DNA from: Patagioenas fasciata
Lineage: Eukaryota; Chordata; Aves; Columbiformes; Columbidae
Length of the DNA stretch: 64,000 bases
Direction: 5' to 3'
Assembly (NCBI RefSeq): GCF_037038585.1
Contig: NC_092560.1
Coordinates: 59,327,049-59,391,048 of the forward strand
The notes beneath the pieces were generated by a model that was not told where the DNA came from, searched no databases, and worked only from the letters and a program-made list of their open reading frames with translations. Of the stretch, positions 47,101 through 62,100 are shown one piece after another. The translations under genes were made by a program, and so were the position numbers. Position 1 is the stretch's first letter. Each line of letters begins with the position of its first letter.

Positions 47101-50100
47101 ATACCTGCCACAAGCCTCGCCAGACAAACTAAGAGACTGCGTCATGTTCCTGACACTAGGCAAACCCAGGACTGCAAGACTGGTTGGTTGCCTAGCTAAG
47201 AAGCAAACATGGTCTCATTTCAAAAGTCTGGTAATTCATGATGAGTTATATCCTGGAGGACACATGGTAATTTAAAATGGGAGAGCCGAGATATTACTGA
47301 TGGATATTTTTAAGCATCCTTGACACTAACTCTAATAAAAAGAAAAAATAAATTTCCACACTTTTTCTAACAAATAAAACTGGCAGCACTAACAGGCTTT
47401 TGATATTGATGTAACTTAAAATGATCACTACATAAACTGCGATGTTTGAAAGCTAAAAGCAACATTATTTTCCAGGCAATGATGATACTGTACTCTGCTG
47501 TCCTGTACTGAGTTTTGTGGAAACTATAGCTCCCCTTGAATGAATTTAGCAGATGCAGAAGATGTTTTTTTCAGCTGTGAAGATTGCATTATCACAGAAT
47601 TTTCTTAAGCTTTGTGCACGCAACAATGTAAAGTAAAGGAAGGTCTTCCTAGATTGGAAGGTCTGTTTACTGAACTTTGAAAAAAATCAGGAGTTAGAAA
47701 ATTTTGAGTACTGGATCCTTCATGAAGATGCAGCTGATACTCACAGCAGCAAAGGTTCCGTTCCAGATTCTGGTGGACACATTCACAAAGTACTCTCCCT
47801 TCAGCATAACATCTTCCAGTTTGCATGTGATGGTACTGCACTTCACGTTCTTACAGTTCTTCCACAGAAAACAGCAAGGAGAAGCATGCATTAAAAATAC
47901 ACTTTAACAAATGTTCTTTTAACATCTACATTTTTTGCTCTTGCCTTTGCCAATCTGTGCATACAAATTAAGGGCTTGCAGGCTGTGAAGAATATGCAAC
48001 TTTTCTTCTAAGGCAGATGCAGTATGTGTGAGAACATCCATAGGCTGCACTCCTGCACTGTGAATGAGAAATGCCACCCCCACCACAGCTGTGCCCCCCT
48101 GTCCTGTGGTACTGCAGCCTTGAGTCTTACTCACCAGTTCTTTAGAAGCTCTGAAGTTCTCTTTTGTGAAAGATGGAGAATAAGGTCTTCTCCCTATTTG
48201 CAGTGGATTTGTCTGAGCTTGACAAGTAACACCTCTGGCCTAGGAAATATGTCAGGAACGAAACTGGATGACATCACACTCAGGAGTTTATAGTCATTAT
48301 AATAATATATGTTTCTGGGGTGAGATGGTGGTGGTGAAGGCTAGATTGTGGAAACTACAAGACTGCATGTGGTTTTGGTCAGAATTAAACATCTCTTACA
48401 TTAATTTTTTTCTGCCTAGATTGACGCTAAGGTTTTGTCCCAGTCAAAAAATTCCATTTTTACTATAACCTTCCCAGTAACTTGGAAAAGAATCTGGCTG
48501 AAGAGTTCCAGGGTCATATGAAAAGTCAGGCCTGGACCATCAAGATAATCCACATCTGCCAAGCAATAGACTAGTGTACTGGTGATATCGTGGTCCTCTC
48601 CCTTCCCTTTATGGGAAAGGGACAAGGAGAAAGGGCATAGATTCTCTGAATCTCAGTCATATTGTGAGGGAAATAACTGATGTTTATGGTACTGTTTAAA
48701 CCCCAAAATACATCAGTTGATGTAATTCAGTGATCACCTGATCTGTGGTGACAGCAGTTATGTACATCAGTGGGTTGTCTTTGCTGGTCAGTTCTGGAAT
48801 ATAGATTTTTACAGATGCCATCTTTACTGGGATACTTCCTGTTGTTACCTGTGAAGCAAGTAACTCACAATTAATTCAGGTAGTTATACTCAAAAATGCA
48901 TGAATTAGTTAATATACCAAGAAAATCAGAAATCACAGATGAGTATGGAAGAACTTCACTCATTTTACATTAATGTTTTTTGTACGAAGACACTTACGAG
49001 GGTAGTAATTACATAATGCCAACAGTAAAGCAGAAAGTGTACTGTATAGCCTCAGACCCCTGTCTGTATTCTTAGCAAAGCTCTTATTAACTCTGTGAAA
49101 TATGTTTCAAAAAGCAAATGTTCTGCCACAGCCAATAGGCCTGTTATTTAGTCCTCTAGAGAAGCAGTTACAGGAATGTAAATGGAATATAATTTAAGTT
49201 TCTTCCATGTTGCATATTTGGATCTAAGTTTTTCTAAATTACGTAACAAATGCTATGATCTGGCTAGTCCTTCCATCTGCTTTGAGCACTTAACCCTCGC
49301 CAAACTTCAAGTTTCAAAGTCCAAGCCTGTGAAGACTTGTTTTCCTTTATCAAGTCAGCAGAAGACAAACATGCTCTGTGAAAAAACAGTGGAAATTGGC
49401 CTAAAGTTAAGCATTAACTATCTTCTAAATATGTAAACAGTGCAGGATCAATCCCTCCCCATACTACTTGTGCAGTAAGTGCAAATTTCATCCTTAACCC
49501 CATAAAGACTGTAAGCGTTTATCCCCCAGCTATTTGTAATTTTTTTTCTTACATGACTGATTCAAAAGCATCAAAATCAGACAGTGAAATCAGGAGTGTT
49601 TTTTCAGCTACATTTGGGACCAGGCTACAAGAGGCGGTAAGGCAGCTTCTCAAACCAGAACCAGAAACATTTACTAACCTTAACTGAGAAGTTGAACGTG
49701 GGGCCGATATCTTCAAAATTATTCACAGTGGAAGGAATGTTACGACCAGAGTACACTTCATAGAAGTTGATGTTGGCAAGCCTAGTTAACAACCATAAAA
49801 CAATACATTTCAATTTGGCAGCTGCTTTGAAAACATATGTTACTGGATGCGCCTTAGTGGAACAGGTTACAAGTACAGTCTGAGAAAAAATCAGTCATTT
49901 GTACCACTGTTTTTATTTTACAAAGTTATTTAAGAAAATACATGGCACTGTACTAAAGCCCACAGCTGGAGTGAACATGTGAAGATAAGATGGGAGGGCT
50001 GGATGAGACCTCAGCCTTCTGCAACCCATGGTGCTTCAGTGCCAGATTGCAAACTCCTGTCCCAGACACACAAGCCCCAACTTTCAGTATTGCAGTGGTC

Positions 50101-53100
50101 TCTCTCCTCACAAAGGGCCTCTGGTGGTCCCCTTGGGTACATCCATAACAGCAAATACCAACAGATCCTAACGCCACAGACCACGGTCAGGCTTGTTTCC
50201 ACACTGCCTTGCTGTGAAAGCACACTCAGCATCCTGCTTGTGTACATGGTGCACATCGCATCCCGTCTGGGCCACTTTTGTTAGTACATATGGGTTTCAA
50301 AATTTTAAATTTCCAAAGTAACATGAGGGCGGTTGCAGCCCACCACAGCATGAAATCACAGGTGTATGACAGAAGGATGTGGTGTGAGGGCCTGTGGATG
50401 CTTGAGGAGCTCAGCCAGCTGAGACCATGCTCAGAGATGATGAAAGCATCCCTGTGTAGTGCCGCACCTCCATGTGCTACCTGTGAGCAGCTTCTCTGCT
50501 GAACTGTCCCAGAACTGTGTCTGCACTTCATCGTTATCTTTCATTAGGAGGCTAATTTGAGCAGTCAAAAAGCAAGCTGGGGAGTGAATCAGGAAGGAGC
50601 AGGAGCTATCATGATTCCTACATCAGCTCTTCCTGTAGCACAAAGTGCAAATCCATCCTCTTTGCCAGTGCTGCTCTCCCTGTTTGATCTGGGTACAATC
50701 CCAAATTAACACATCTGCAGTCTCACAGAGGTGCTTCATTCTCAGTTATGGTCCTCCATATTTCATCGTGGATCCTTTTCAATCCCCCATGCTTCCTGCC
50801 CTGGGCCCCTTCCTTGAAGGGCCTCCTCACAAGGGCTCCTAGGCAAACCTGTGTGATGCATTTTCTGTTTCCTTATTGCTCCTATCTCCAGTCCTTCCAG
50901 GATGCACAGTATCAGCTTCCTTGTCCTTGCAGGAGTCATGGGTGAAACTGATTTCCACCTCTTCTCCTGGAAACTCATATTAGGGGATTTTCCCCAGAAA
51001 GGCTTCACTTCAGCAAGACAACACTTTTTCTCTCAACCCTTGTGTTTTAAGATGTAACTTCTTGGCTGTATTACTAGCCTCAAGAAGGAACTATCTCCAG
51101 ATAGGTATATTCTTAGTGGAACAGTGTTAAAATTAACTAAGTTCAAGGCAAGCATTTGAAATTGTACCTTGGCTTAATGTGTACTTCCTTTAGTTTTCTT
51201 AAATTGATTCATCTCCAAGAATAACTAATCCTTTTCTGGCAGTACAGATTTCTTCATGCCTTGACTTGCATATGAAATTGCATTTTCTCATACTTGGGAG
51301 ATGCACCTGAATTCAAACCCCTGTTTTTTCTTGAGTAACTCTTCTATATATTTTATGCCTGGCCTTTCCTCAAGCGTTGAATTTCTGTACATATTTCTCA
51401 GCTAATTAAATCTGCTGATTCAACTTTGCACCATCTCAGTTTCCTAGATGGCTGCTGAAGTTGCTGTGCTGGCCACCTGGTCAGATGTTCCTGTAGTCTC
51501 TGTGCTGCTGCTAATTTCAGTAACAAACACTGCTTCTGCTGAAGTCTCATGAGACATTTCTCAAGGAGCTGAAAGAACTTGCTTCACTGACACAAATACT
51601 TCTCTGCAATTAAAATACTCTAAAAAATTCTGCATGACCGCAGAATTGGTGCATTTAGGCACAGTGAATTAAGGGCCTTCAAATATTCTGAAACTGCTGC
51701 TTCAAAGCAGGTTATTAAACTCAGCTTTGCTATTGTGGTCCCTATTCCAGCTCAGGTCATCCTACGTAGTCAACAGTTCTTGTAGTTATGATGGTCTTTG
51801 AATATTAATTTCCTGGATTCATTGTTGGTGCGCATTTTTTTAAGCAGCCTCCTCTTTTTCAAATTTCTCTCTTTCTTTGAATAATTACTATTTATTTTCT
51901 TGCAGTTTATGTTTACAAATTTTGGAATGCCTCAGGATGCAAAAGCATTTTTCCCACCAAGAATGGTGACCAAATGCACAAAATATAACTACATGTGGTT
52001 TATCCTGGTAATTCAGTAATTGGGAAAGACTTTGTTTTTCTTTTTTAATGAAATCTGCTGTGTGCACCTCAGGTTTTGGTTCAAATCATTATCTCAAATT
52101 GCCAATAAGCATTTTTGGTTTTGGCCCAGATTCAGCAGATATGTTCATATTTTTTTTCCTTCTCCCTCCCCGACTCCTTGCTGAGAGTTTGAGCTGGGGT
52201 AGATCTTTCTTTTTGTTTTGTTTGTTTAGTTCGATCATCTTAACTCCAGATTTGATCCAATGTCAACACATTTGAGCCCACAGGCCCAATCTTATGATAC
52301 CGTATGTACCGATTATATTATCAAAACCAGAAGCGCTATTAATTTCTTATACCACTTCCGTTCATGTGAGCATCTGTAACAACAGTGCAAAGGTAAACAT
52401 TGATCCATCATTTTTTACAACACATTCCATAATTGTTTACATGTAAGATTATTAGAAGAACATCAAATTCTGCTGCTGTTCATGAAGTGGCAATTTCTTA
52501 TGACTTCCAAAACGAAAACCAAGTTTCACTATATTTTCAGTGGTCTTTCAAGAATGTTACTATATTCAAATGCCTTGGCAAAATGACAGTGACTCTTTAC
52601 ATTATTCAGCCTACCTTGTGAAGTGAATTTCTGCATCATATCGCAAAGGAATTGATAAGCTGACCTGGTTGTCCAATTCTTGTGCTTCTTTACTTTCGCT
52701 GTTCATCAAAACACATTTAAGTTAGGAGTTATAACATTATTTTATACAAATAAGGTATTAATACCTAACTTCCTTTCATACAATTATATACTTTACCTCA
52801 ATGCACGAAAACTTATAACTGCCACATTCTGAAGATTTTTCAGGTTAAAATCAAAACTAATATCAAAGGATACCTATGGAAGAAACAAGGAACACAGTGA
52901 ATATGTTGATGGTACAACATCCAAAGGAGTTCCTAATAGCAACATAATTATTAATATGTGAAATAACTTGGAATTGCCCTCTGTATTTGAATTCTCCACC
53001 AATTTCTGTGTAATGTTTCCATAATTTCTAATACTCCAGAATTGCTTTGTTATCACTTGCCCCTACAAAGAGGCATTGTTACACAAACATGAGTTATGTG

Positions 53101-56100
53101 CATTTGTAAATCGAGTAAAACTAGCTAGTTGCTGCAACAGAAGGTGTTAAGGATTGCTTCAATTATGTGCTTTCAAACACTAGCACTAACACAAGCTTTG
53201 TATTCGCTCTTTGCTTCCATTCATTCCAACAGGTCCCCTTTGACCAATGCCATTAAAAGTTCAGAACAAACTTAAGTTTTTGCATGTAAATTTCTATTTT
53301 TTTTCTCCTGCCACCATAAAATGTCATGTTTATGTTCCTTCTAGCAAGTTCCTTTTTGTTCCAGTTGATTGTGTTAGAGGCTGGAAGCCTATTTCTGTTT
53401 TGCCCTTGAGGAATAAAAGATCAAGTTCTATAAAACAATGTATATCCCGAGATTTATTGTCTGTATGAGGAAAAGGATACATGATCTATCCTAGGGTTGT
53501 GTGGGCCACCCCTCTCCTCTCAAAGCAATGCTGCATTCTTGGAGAAATGAGATTCATAGAGCAGGAGAGGGAACTACCCCAGTTTCACGCAGCAGCAGGG
53601 GTTTGATGGGAATTGTACTCAGTTCCCAGCAGGCTATGCGTAATGCTCTCTGCCTTTGCCTCCTAGCCCTCACCCTCCAGGAGTTACAAAGCTACAGTGG
53701 CATTTGAAAGCCATGGGTAATGACCAATGTGCTTCAAGAGCCTTTTTTTCCTGTAACCTGGCAGGGGGTGACAGAAGTATAGCCCTTGGTTTGCTTCTTT
53801 TAATGCCTCTGCAGCCCAAAGGGAAGTTAATGGTTGCCAAATCCAAGAAACCCTCACCATCAGTAAACACAGATTTAGGGGAAAACAACAAAAATATTTT
53901 GGTGTCATTCAAGGTTATTTAAAACGCCAGCTGTACCTGTTGTCCTGTTCTGAAAACAGGATAGCTTATTTGGCAAATGACTGTACTTTGTGCTGCTCCT
54001 GTCTGACACGAGACTTCAGTCCCATCATTCTGCAGAGAAAACAGAAAGGAAAGTCATCTTAGTATCAGGTTTGATAAAGCAGAGAGGGAGTTACCAATCT
54101 GTATCTTCAACAGGACATGTATTATGGTAAGGAGTGGTACAGACAGGTGTTACAGCAGTAGTTCCTAAAGATGCAGCAGTGGGGCACAGACAGGACCAGG
54201 AGAGAGGCAGGAGAAGCATGAGACAAGGACTAGAACTTTGCAATTTCTTGTGAGCTGTAATGATCTTGCTAGGATATTGTGCTGGACTTGGAAGAAGAAA
54301 TACAGGCTGGAAAGTATAGGTCACCTCCAACCGTGACTTTTAACAGCTTTTTCCACAACTTTTGCAGCCATATTTACATGACCTGAGAACTAGATAAATA
54401 CTCTCACTGTGGAACTTAGTGTGTAGAGGGGAACTCTATTGTACTTTTTGTAGGAAAATCTACAATATATAAGAGTTTCTGTCCTACTTTGCAGAATATT
54501 TAGCATGTCATCGTCCCACATCAAAGACAGTTATCATCACTTTTAAAAGAATTAATTAAAATCTACTGTCTTTTGTTAAAACCATCCCTACTAGACATTA
54601 ACCATTAATGAATTATGCTACCAAAAAAACCCAAACCCAACACCCATACATTCTCAGCTTAAGCTCTTCTTCCTGCTTCAAAGCAGGCACATTTTTGGTC
54701 AAAAGCTTCACTTCCAGGCTGAAATATTTCTAAGCAGATCAGCTTTTAAAGCAAATGAAAATCCTAGCTCCAGTGTGGTCTTTCGGCATGAGTGGAATGA
54801 GCAATTTTGCTACACAACGGGATGGGGAGTTAGAGGGGCACCCTCAGCTCTGTGTGGAGTGCTTCTGCCAGTTCATTGTTAAGGAAAATGCTACTCTTGG
54901 GCAGTGATGAATGCTCCTATCCCTCCTCTCTCTTCAGTATAGGGATTGCTCTGGAATTCACCCCTAGGATTATCACGCACCTCTCCAGTAGCAGCCTGAC
55001 AACATAAGCCAAGCACTGAAGTCTGGATTTCATCCTCCATGAATTGAGAGCAACAGCTGAGTTTATAGATTTACTGCATTCCTCAAAATAGTATGTATCA
55101 TTTCTTTCTTTGCCTTTTTCTAAGACAAAATTCATTATAAGAGCTTCTGGTATAGCAATCATTTCAACCTGATTAACTGTCTAGATGGAACACATGGCCT
55201 TGGCAGTAACACTGTTTCTAGATCCAAAGTCTGTGCTCTAAGGCCACATCATCAGTGCTGCATGCTTGATTTATCAAATACAAATTCCCTGTGGCACAGC
55301 AACTGCATTCAAGCATGTTGTTGGGAGTCAAGCAGAAGATGTGGGTGCCAAGGCCTAAGTGAGGAAAGATGACTGAAATACTGACATGAGGTCAAACTCA
55401 ACAGGTTGCCAACTTTTATGCTGAGTTGGCAGTGTCTCTCCTTGATCTAAATAAACTGATACGCCAAAGGGAATAATTCTCGTATCCAAGAAAATAAACT
55501 GGAAGAACGGTTTGCACATACATTCTTTCCTGGGATAGGCACGACTAGAAAGAAAAAAAAAATCTGAGAAGCTCAAAAATAAGTGGCAATAACACAAACA
55601 GGAAGCCTGGGTATCATACCGGTAAAGACGAAGAAGCAAAAAACAGGTTGTCTGAAAATGTAGCCTGGATTCTGGTGTTATATGCATTTTCCTTTTTATT
55701 TCTCAAATTCACATTGAATGTTAGTCTTCTGTTTTTGCTGCTGACAACAAACTGCTGTTTGCTGTTGGAAAATAAAGTCCATTTCTGTAAACAGAGGTAC
55801 TAGAACAGCTGTAGATCATGAAAATATATTGCCTGGAGTCAACAACAAATACCAAGCACACCAAGATATTTCCTACGTTCTATGCACTTAAACACTCTTG
55901 TTTTCTAAACCCGTTGACAAAAGAAATTTTGTGATTTTTTTTTCTTAAAACTGAACAGAATTAGTGTCTTCTTAAAGTGCAGGACCTTGATTATGTATGG
56001 TCAAAGTAATTTTGCTGAATTTTCAAGGCTCAGCTCTGGTGGTTAGGGGAGAAGAGAGCGGGTGGCGGACTTGGATGGCAGCTTCAGGAAGAGGCAGCCC

Positions 56101-59100
56101 TGTCTCTCCGCAGACTGTACATAGATGCTTATATCTGCATATGGACTTGGAGTATGTGCTGCTGGAATGGCTGACCTCAGTTTCCCAGTGGCACAGACTT
56201 CTGCAGGATCCTCACCACTCCCTGCTGGAGGGACCAAGATGACTGCTGCAGGCACTGATGGTCTCCCAGCATGCTCCCTTTCCCAACAGTAGCCGGCCAG
56301 ACATGAATCTCCTGAATGCCCACTCAATTCCTAAGGTACCAAAACATGGGCTTGTCTAAGCTGACAAGAGTCCTACTTCTGTATCTGTGTTCATATCATG
56401 CCTCTTTTTCCTTCATTAGTTGCTTATGCTTTTTTTTAATCCCTGCTAGTTCTAAGTAGATGTTGAACTAGGAAGGCATTCTCATCTAGAAATTCTTCCA
56501 AAGCCTACAGACACACCAACTGGTGAAAACTTAACACCCGACTCAAACAATTAAACTGATTCAGCTCTTACCCATCATCTGCTTTCTGCTGAACATTCAG
56601 AACAAGATCACAGATACAAAGTTCATCTTCACCACAATCTTTAACAAAAGGAATCTAAGGAAACAAAAAAATATTTCCTGAATGACAGTGCTAGAGATAG
56701 TGGAAAGCAAACACCTTCAAGATGAAGCACATTCTTTGTTTGCAGATAAGAAATCCCTCTGAAGGGCATTAAAAACTCTGACACGTGAACAAGTTAACAC
56801 TGAGTAACGTGTTACTACATGTCAACTGATCTGTAAGAATGGTGCAGGCAGGTTATTGTTAATGTAAAAAAATGTGATGTAATCAAAGGAGTTCCATTTC
56901 TCTTTTATGTACTCTCTTATTGTAGGCTAATCTATAATAACCTAAAATACTTCATCTCTGCTATCAACTAGAAATTGACATCAACAGTGACATGACTCAA
57001 ACAATTCACTTGTTATGCCATGGTGGCTGATGTGTGTCTGTGTGAGCAAGCCCATGCAATACAGATAAAGGTATAAAAGGAACCACGGGATGCCCCCCAG
57101 GTGCCTACTTTCACCCCAGTGACTTAATGAGAACACCAGTTTGCACTTAGATGCACTCTGTCATTTGTGGGGGCCACAAATTACAGATGTGTGTATAGCC
57201 CTGCATTTTTCTATAGTCAGTTTGCATACTTACACTATAGGCCACAGATGCAGGAGAGTATCTATCAAGGACAGGGCTGGAGCCAGGGTTTGCAAGACCA
57301 ATGTCAATACGCAAACTAAGGGAATTAACTGCATCCGAAGGTTCCTGTAAAATGCGTGTTTCAGATGACAGCTTTCAGCACAGTAAACAGGGTAAAATTT
57401 ATAATTCTACTGTAAATTGAGAATGCATAGTAAAATCGTACTTAGTCTAAACAAGAAGTAACAGTGGGAAGCTTCATTTCTTGACCGAAATAATTATATG
57501 AAGTTGAGTAGTGTGGGTTTCTCTTACTAAACAGCTCCTAGTGCCGTTTTCCTAGGATTTCTGGAGAACCTATTAATCACAGTCACTTCTAGGGCTAAGG
57601 AACAGGCAGATTGTCCGCAGCTGCAGAAGCTGGTCTTCAATTGCCATTCTCACCTGTCTGCAGAAGGCAAATTCCTATTCCCCTCTGCCTTACCATCACA
57701 GAGAATAGCTGGGCCTGAGCAACACTAAAACGCAATATACCTCCTGTTGTCCACTGGATGGACACTATTCTAGCACCATGGCTCATGGCTCTGAATGTAC
57801 TTGAAGCAGCAAAGATATTTGCATTGCAAAGGAAAGGAGAAACTAAAGTCCTCTAACTGACCTAGGATCATATGGGGGTTCAACGGAACTCTCAGGGCTG
57901 TGTTTGGTCTTTGATTTTAAGGAAAGATAAATACTTCCTTTTTTTTTTTTTCCCCCCACAGATGTATTACCTAGGGCTAGTAAGCACCAGAAGTCTGCAT
58001 GAAACGCTGTTAGTTTGAGAAAAAACATTTGCATGTACGTCTTAGTTCTTAAGAAGGGAGGGAAATTAAAATCTGTTGAAACTATGGACTATGGGCTCTG
58101 TGTTATGTCAGAGCTGAAGTACATAATTAAGAACTGCCTTTTTTAAAAAGCTGTGCTTAATTGGACAGTTATTAGTTCCTTTGAAATCAGAATCTTACTA
58201 AGGATTTTTGAGTTGTTGGGGACTTGAGAAACATAAATCATTGAATAAACCATGCATAAAATTCATCAACATCTTCCTCTGGTTATTTTTGTCACACAAG
58301 ACTGCTTGCAATAGCACTTACCTGTACACTGAAGATGTCATGAACACAATTCTCCTCATGACGTACCACAAGATCCCTTTGCATGTACCTTTCATTATTT
58401 TCTTTGAACAATCCTCTAGAAGTCACTCTCGAGGACTGGAGATCTGCATCCAATGTCGCATTGTACTTTATAGCTACAAGAAGAATAACAGTACATTTTT
58501 TGCTGAGTATGACTGCCCATGATCTCAGTACTATGCTCAACATATGACCAGGCTTTCCAAACCACGCTAAGTATTTTATTTTTTTCATAGCTTGCTGAAC
58601 ACAGAACACTCTCAAAATGATAAAATTTTCTCTTGTGTTTTCCAGAACAGTCAAACAGGTTTAAATCCTGACGTAAGTTCTCATCCACAGAGAGCACATT
58701 AAATGGCAATCAATCCAGTCTCCATTGCAGATGTCTGAGCCTGCAGCTCAGGCAAGAAGCCAGTCAGCAGGGCCAGGATTACGCTAGATAAATGAGCCTT
58801 GCAACCACAGCCCTGAACTCTGAGGAGACTATAAAGAATCTGCATCTTCTCTTCAATCACATAATAATTTCTGTCTTCTTCTCTTCATATTATGACTAAT
58901 ACACTGTGGAAGTTCACCATTATTTTATAGCTCACAATCATGAGTTCCTAAAGGCACTATACATAGCACTGAATCAGTCCAACTGGTGTTATCCATGACG
59001 TGTAGCTTCATGAGAGGACAGCGCAGGTCCCAGAAATATTTGGTGCTCTCCTGTCCTCTAAAGATGTTTTCCTCAGTGACATCTGCACTAAGCCTGTGGA

Positions 59101-62100
59101 AATTTATTTTTACTGTGTGTTTGTATTTTGTTTCTGTCTGAAGAGAGAAGAAAAGTCTGCAGTCTGCTGTTGAAACCAGCAGGTTGAAAAAAATAATTTC
59201 TCACTAATGACATTTTCTGGGGTTTGTTGAACAGCAAGGATATAGCTCTCCTTTATACTGTTAATTTCTCACTTTCCAAAGATTATCGAGCCAGTGATGA
59301 AAGTAGGTCTTGAAAATACTTTCTCAAGCACTTAAGTTTTATACTGATTTTCCCTACTTGACATTCAATCTAATATATCTTTAGAATTTCCACAACTCAT
59401 TTGAATAATGGACTTCTGAAGAAATGAATAAAAGACAAATCATTGAAATACTCTTACCCACTTGATTATTTTTCTTAGCAGGTCTAAATGTAGCCCCAAA
59501 ACATATTTTGACAGTTATTTCTGTGTTCTTGTTCAGGAGACTGATTTTCTCAGGTTTAAATGAGGCAATTATGGACACATTTGCAATGCTTCGTGACCTG
59601 AAAAATATTTTTAAAAGGTTACATGTGATTTTCAAGAGCACTGGGTAATGCAGAAGCTGTCATCTATTACTATCTTCAAATGTAATATTGATTTTCTTGT
59701 TTCTCAATGCAAACATTTTTTAATGGCACAGGTAAAATTACTTTTCTTTGCATATAAGTGAATTTGTTGATACAGTTATGACAATAAATAATTTATCATG
59801 TCAAATCAATGGATAATCAATGTCGTTATAATAATGCTCTAATCCTTCCCGTAAGGTAACAGAGAATGAAGCCTTTGTTCTGTTTCTGCGATAAATAACC
59901 TTCTGCTCCTTTATGGAATTTACTGAGCTTCTCTGAGAAGGCACAGGAAAGTAATTCTTCATTTTAATTAATATTCTTATTTTTCAGAAAAAAACACTTT
60001 CATGTAATTAATCAAGATTTTGAAAAACAGTTTCAAAGGAATCCTGAACATAAAAACAAACACTTTAATCAAAAGTGAAACTTGTTAATCAGACTAAATG
60101 CCAGAGTGAAAGAAAAATGAGCAATTTCATTAATCATATCTAAATAAAAGCTGATACTCCAAGGGAGCATAATTTTCTTTAATGCAACTGCCACCAGCAC
60201 CAGCATCAGTTCTATTGTGGGTCAAAGGCCCCAAATGACCATTTATTGTTAATAATCTTGTTTCATTATGAAATAAGTAGCAGTTTAGTGATGTTTTTCT
60301 TGTTATAATGGGGAGCCTCAGGCAAAAGATAGAAAAGCAAGATGCATTTTAGCTTAGCTCCTCAAAGTAGTGAAAAACTCATAGTACTTAGGGAAACAGA
60401 AGATTTGGTTTCTGCAAAGCTTTTTTTCTTTATTTTGTAGAAATACTCACATTGCCATATGCCAGAAAAGATGAGTTTCTTGCCAGATATAGGTGCCAAC
60501 TCTCTTTCACAGCTCTCTGCTCTTACCCTGCAGGACAACTCTCTCCCCCAGATCAGCATACCAGCCAGTGAAGGTCATGCAGTTTGTGTGAGAACTGGTT
60601 TCATCTGTCTCAGACTCAGCTATCAAAACTATACTGTGGCTATTAAAGTACAACCTGCTGTTGTAAATACTCACAAGCAAGCCCCACTCCTTGCTGCTGC
60701 CCCTTTCCTCTGGATCATGTGCCTGCACAGCAGCAGCAGGCAGGGTGTCTCCTGGCCTCTCCATCCCCACCTCGGTGCCTCCTGGCAGCCCCCACCACTC
60801 GCTTCCCCCTGCACACCTTGGCTCTGCCCACCATGCTGCCTTGGCTTTTGATGGTTTTGTGATACATGCTTAAAAGAGGTTTAGTCTAATGCCATTTTTC
60901 AGCTAGCTATGAGAGCAGCAATGAGGCAAGAAGTGTGTTAGCTCTGAACACATGAAATGAAAGAGCTTTTTTTGTTTGTTTGTTTTGCTGTTTAATTAAC
61001 TAAATGCTCCACTTTCGTCTGAATCGTTAAGTTCTTCCTTTCTAAAAGAGTTTACCAACCATAGCAGAACCACATCTCCATCAGCACCAACTGATACGTC
61101 AGTAATGTCATCGTCATTTAAGTCTCTATGGCCATCTACTGATCTTCCAAAGAACTGGAGCTGTTTTCCAAAAGCAGAATCAGATCCTAAAATTTTCTGG
61201 GAAAGAGAGTTTGGTTACTGAGTTTGCCACAAGCATGCTTAAGTCTGTAGATAGCAGCCTAAGCAATGGATTTTCACTAATATTCCCTGTATATGCAAAG
61301 TATTGTTTAAACAAAATGCTTTTGTGCATGTTTTCTCAGATGCTTTTAAGCACTTTTTCCTCCCCCGTTGGAACAGACAATGGACTAGATTTTTCTGTCC
61401 TGGGAGAAGATCAACTAACTGACTGTTGTGTGCCAGCTAGTACTTACCAGAAACTTTTTCCATCTCACACTAAGCAACTCAAAGAACAGGAAGCGTACTA
61501 GGGCTTCTAACAAATACTTTCTGCAATCAAAGTCTGCAGGAAAAGTGACACTAAAATTACCGTTCTAGTAGCATATAGGATATGCAAAGACCACTGAAAG
61601 TATTTTCCTTTAATACTACATATTTATAATTTACAGAGCTGGGATTAATCTAATTTTCATTGCTGTACATCAACATGAAAAATCTGAATAATGGGTGTCA
61701 AAAAATATATAGGGAATTAGTTGATTTCATATGCAGCCACCAAAAATTTTAAGAGCCTCAGATGGAGCACCTTCCAAGTTCTTTTCCTCTTTACGCTTCA
61801 GTTATAAGCACCACAACACCAACGAGGGCATGCTGACTGCTGAAGTAAGGACAGGCATAAAACTTGAAATAAGCCATGAGAAGTACTCCTTTAAGAGGAT
61901 GAAACAGTAACAAATTAAAAAAATAGAAAATCCTTCTATTCTTCTCTAGCAGATCTAAAGGCACTGAGTACAGCATTATGCAACAAATTTAACTACCTGA
62001 GAATATTCTGTACGTATAGTTTTTTGAAATCCATTGTAAATGTAAATTGCTCCAGAGTTTTGGTTTTCCAGTGGTGCACCTATTACAACATCATTAAAGC

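Noticed and set aside
50010..50531. Cluster of 74-101-codon frames on both strands in an ITGA2 intron
   Set aside because: No family resemblance. Possibly an old repeat, but no LTR ends, poly-A tail or target duplication could be identified.
55762..55784. Extension of the ITGA2 calf-1 exon to the acceptor at 55785
   Set aside because: It breaks the frame from the preceding exon (phase 2), whereas the acceptor at 55762 restores a gap-free alignment with human ITGA2.
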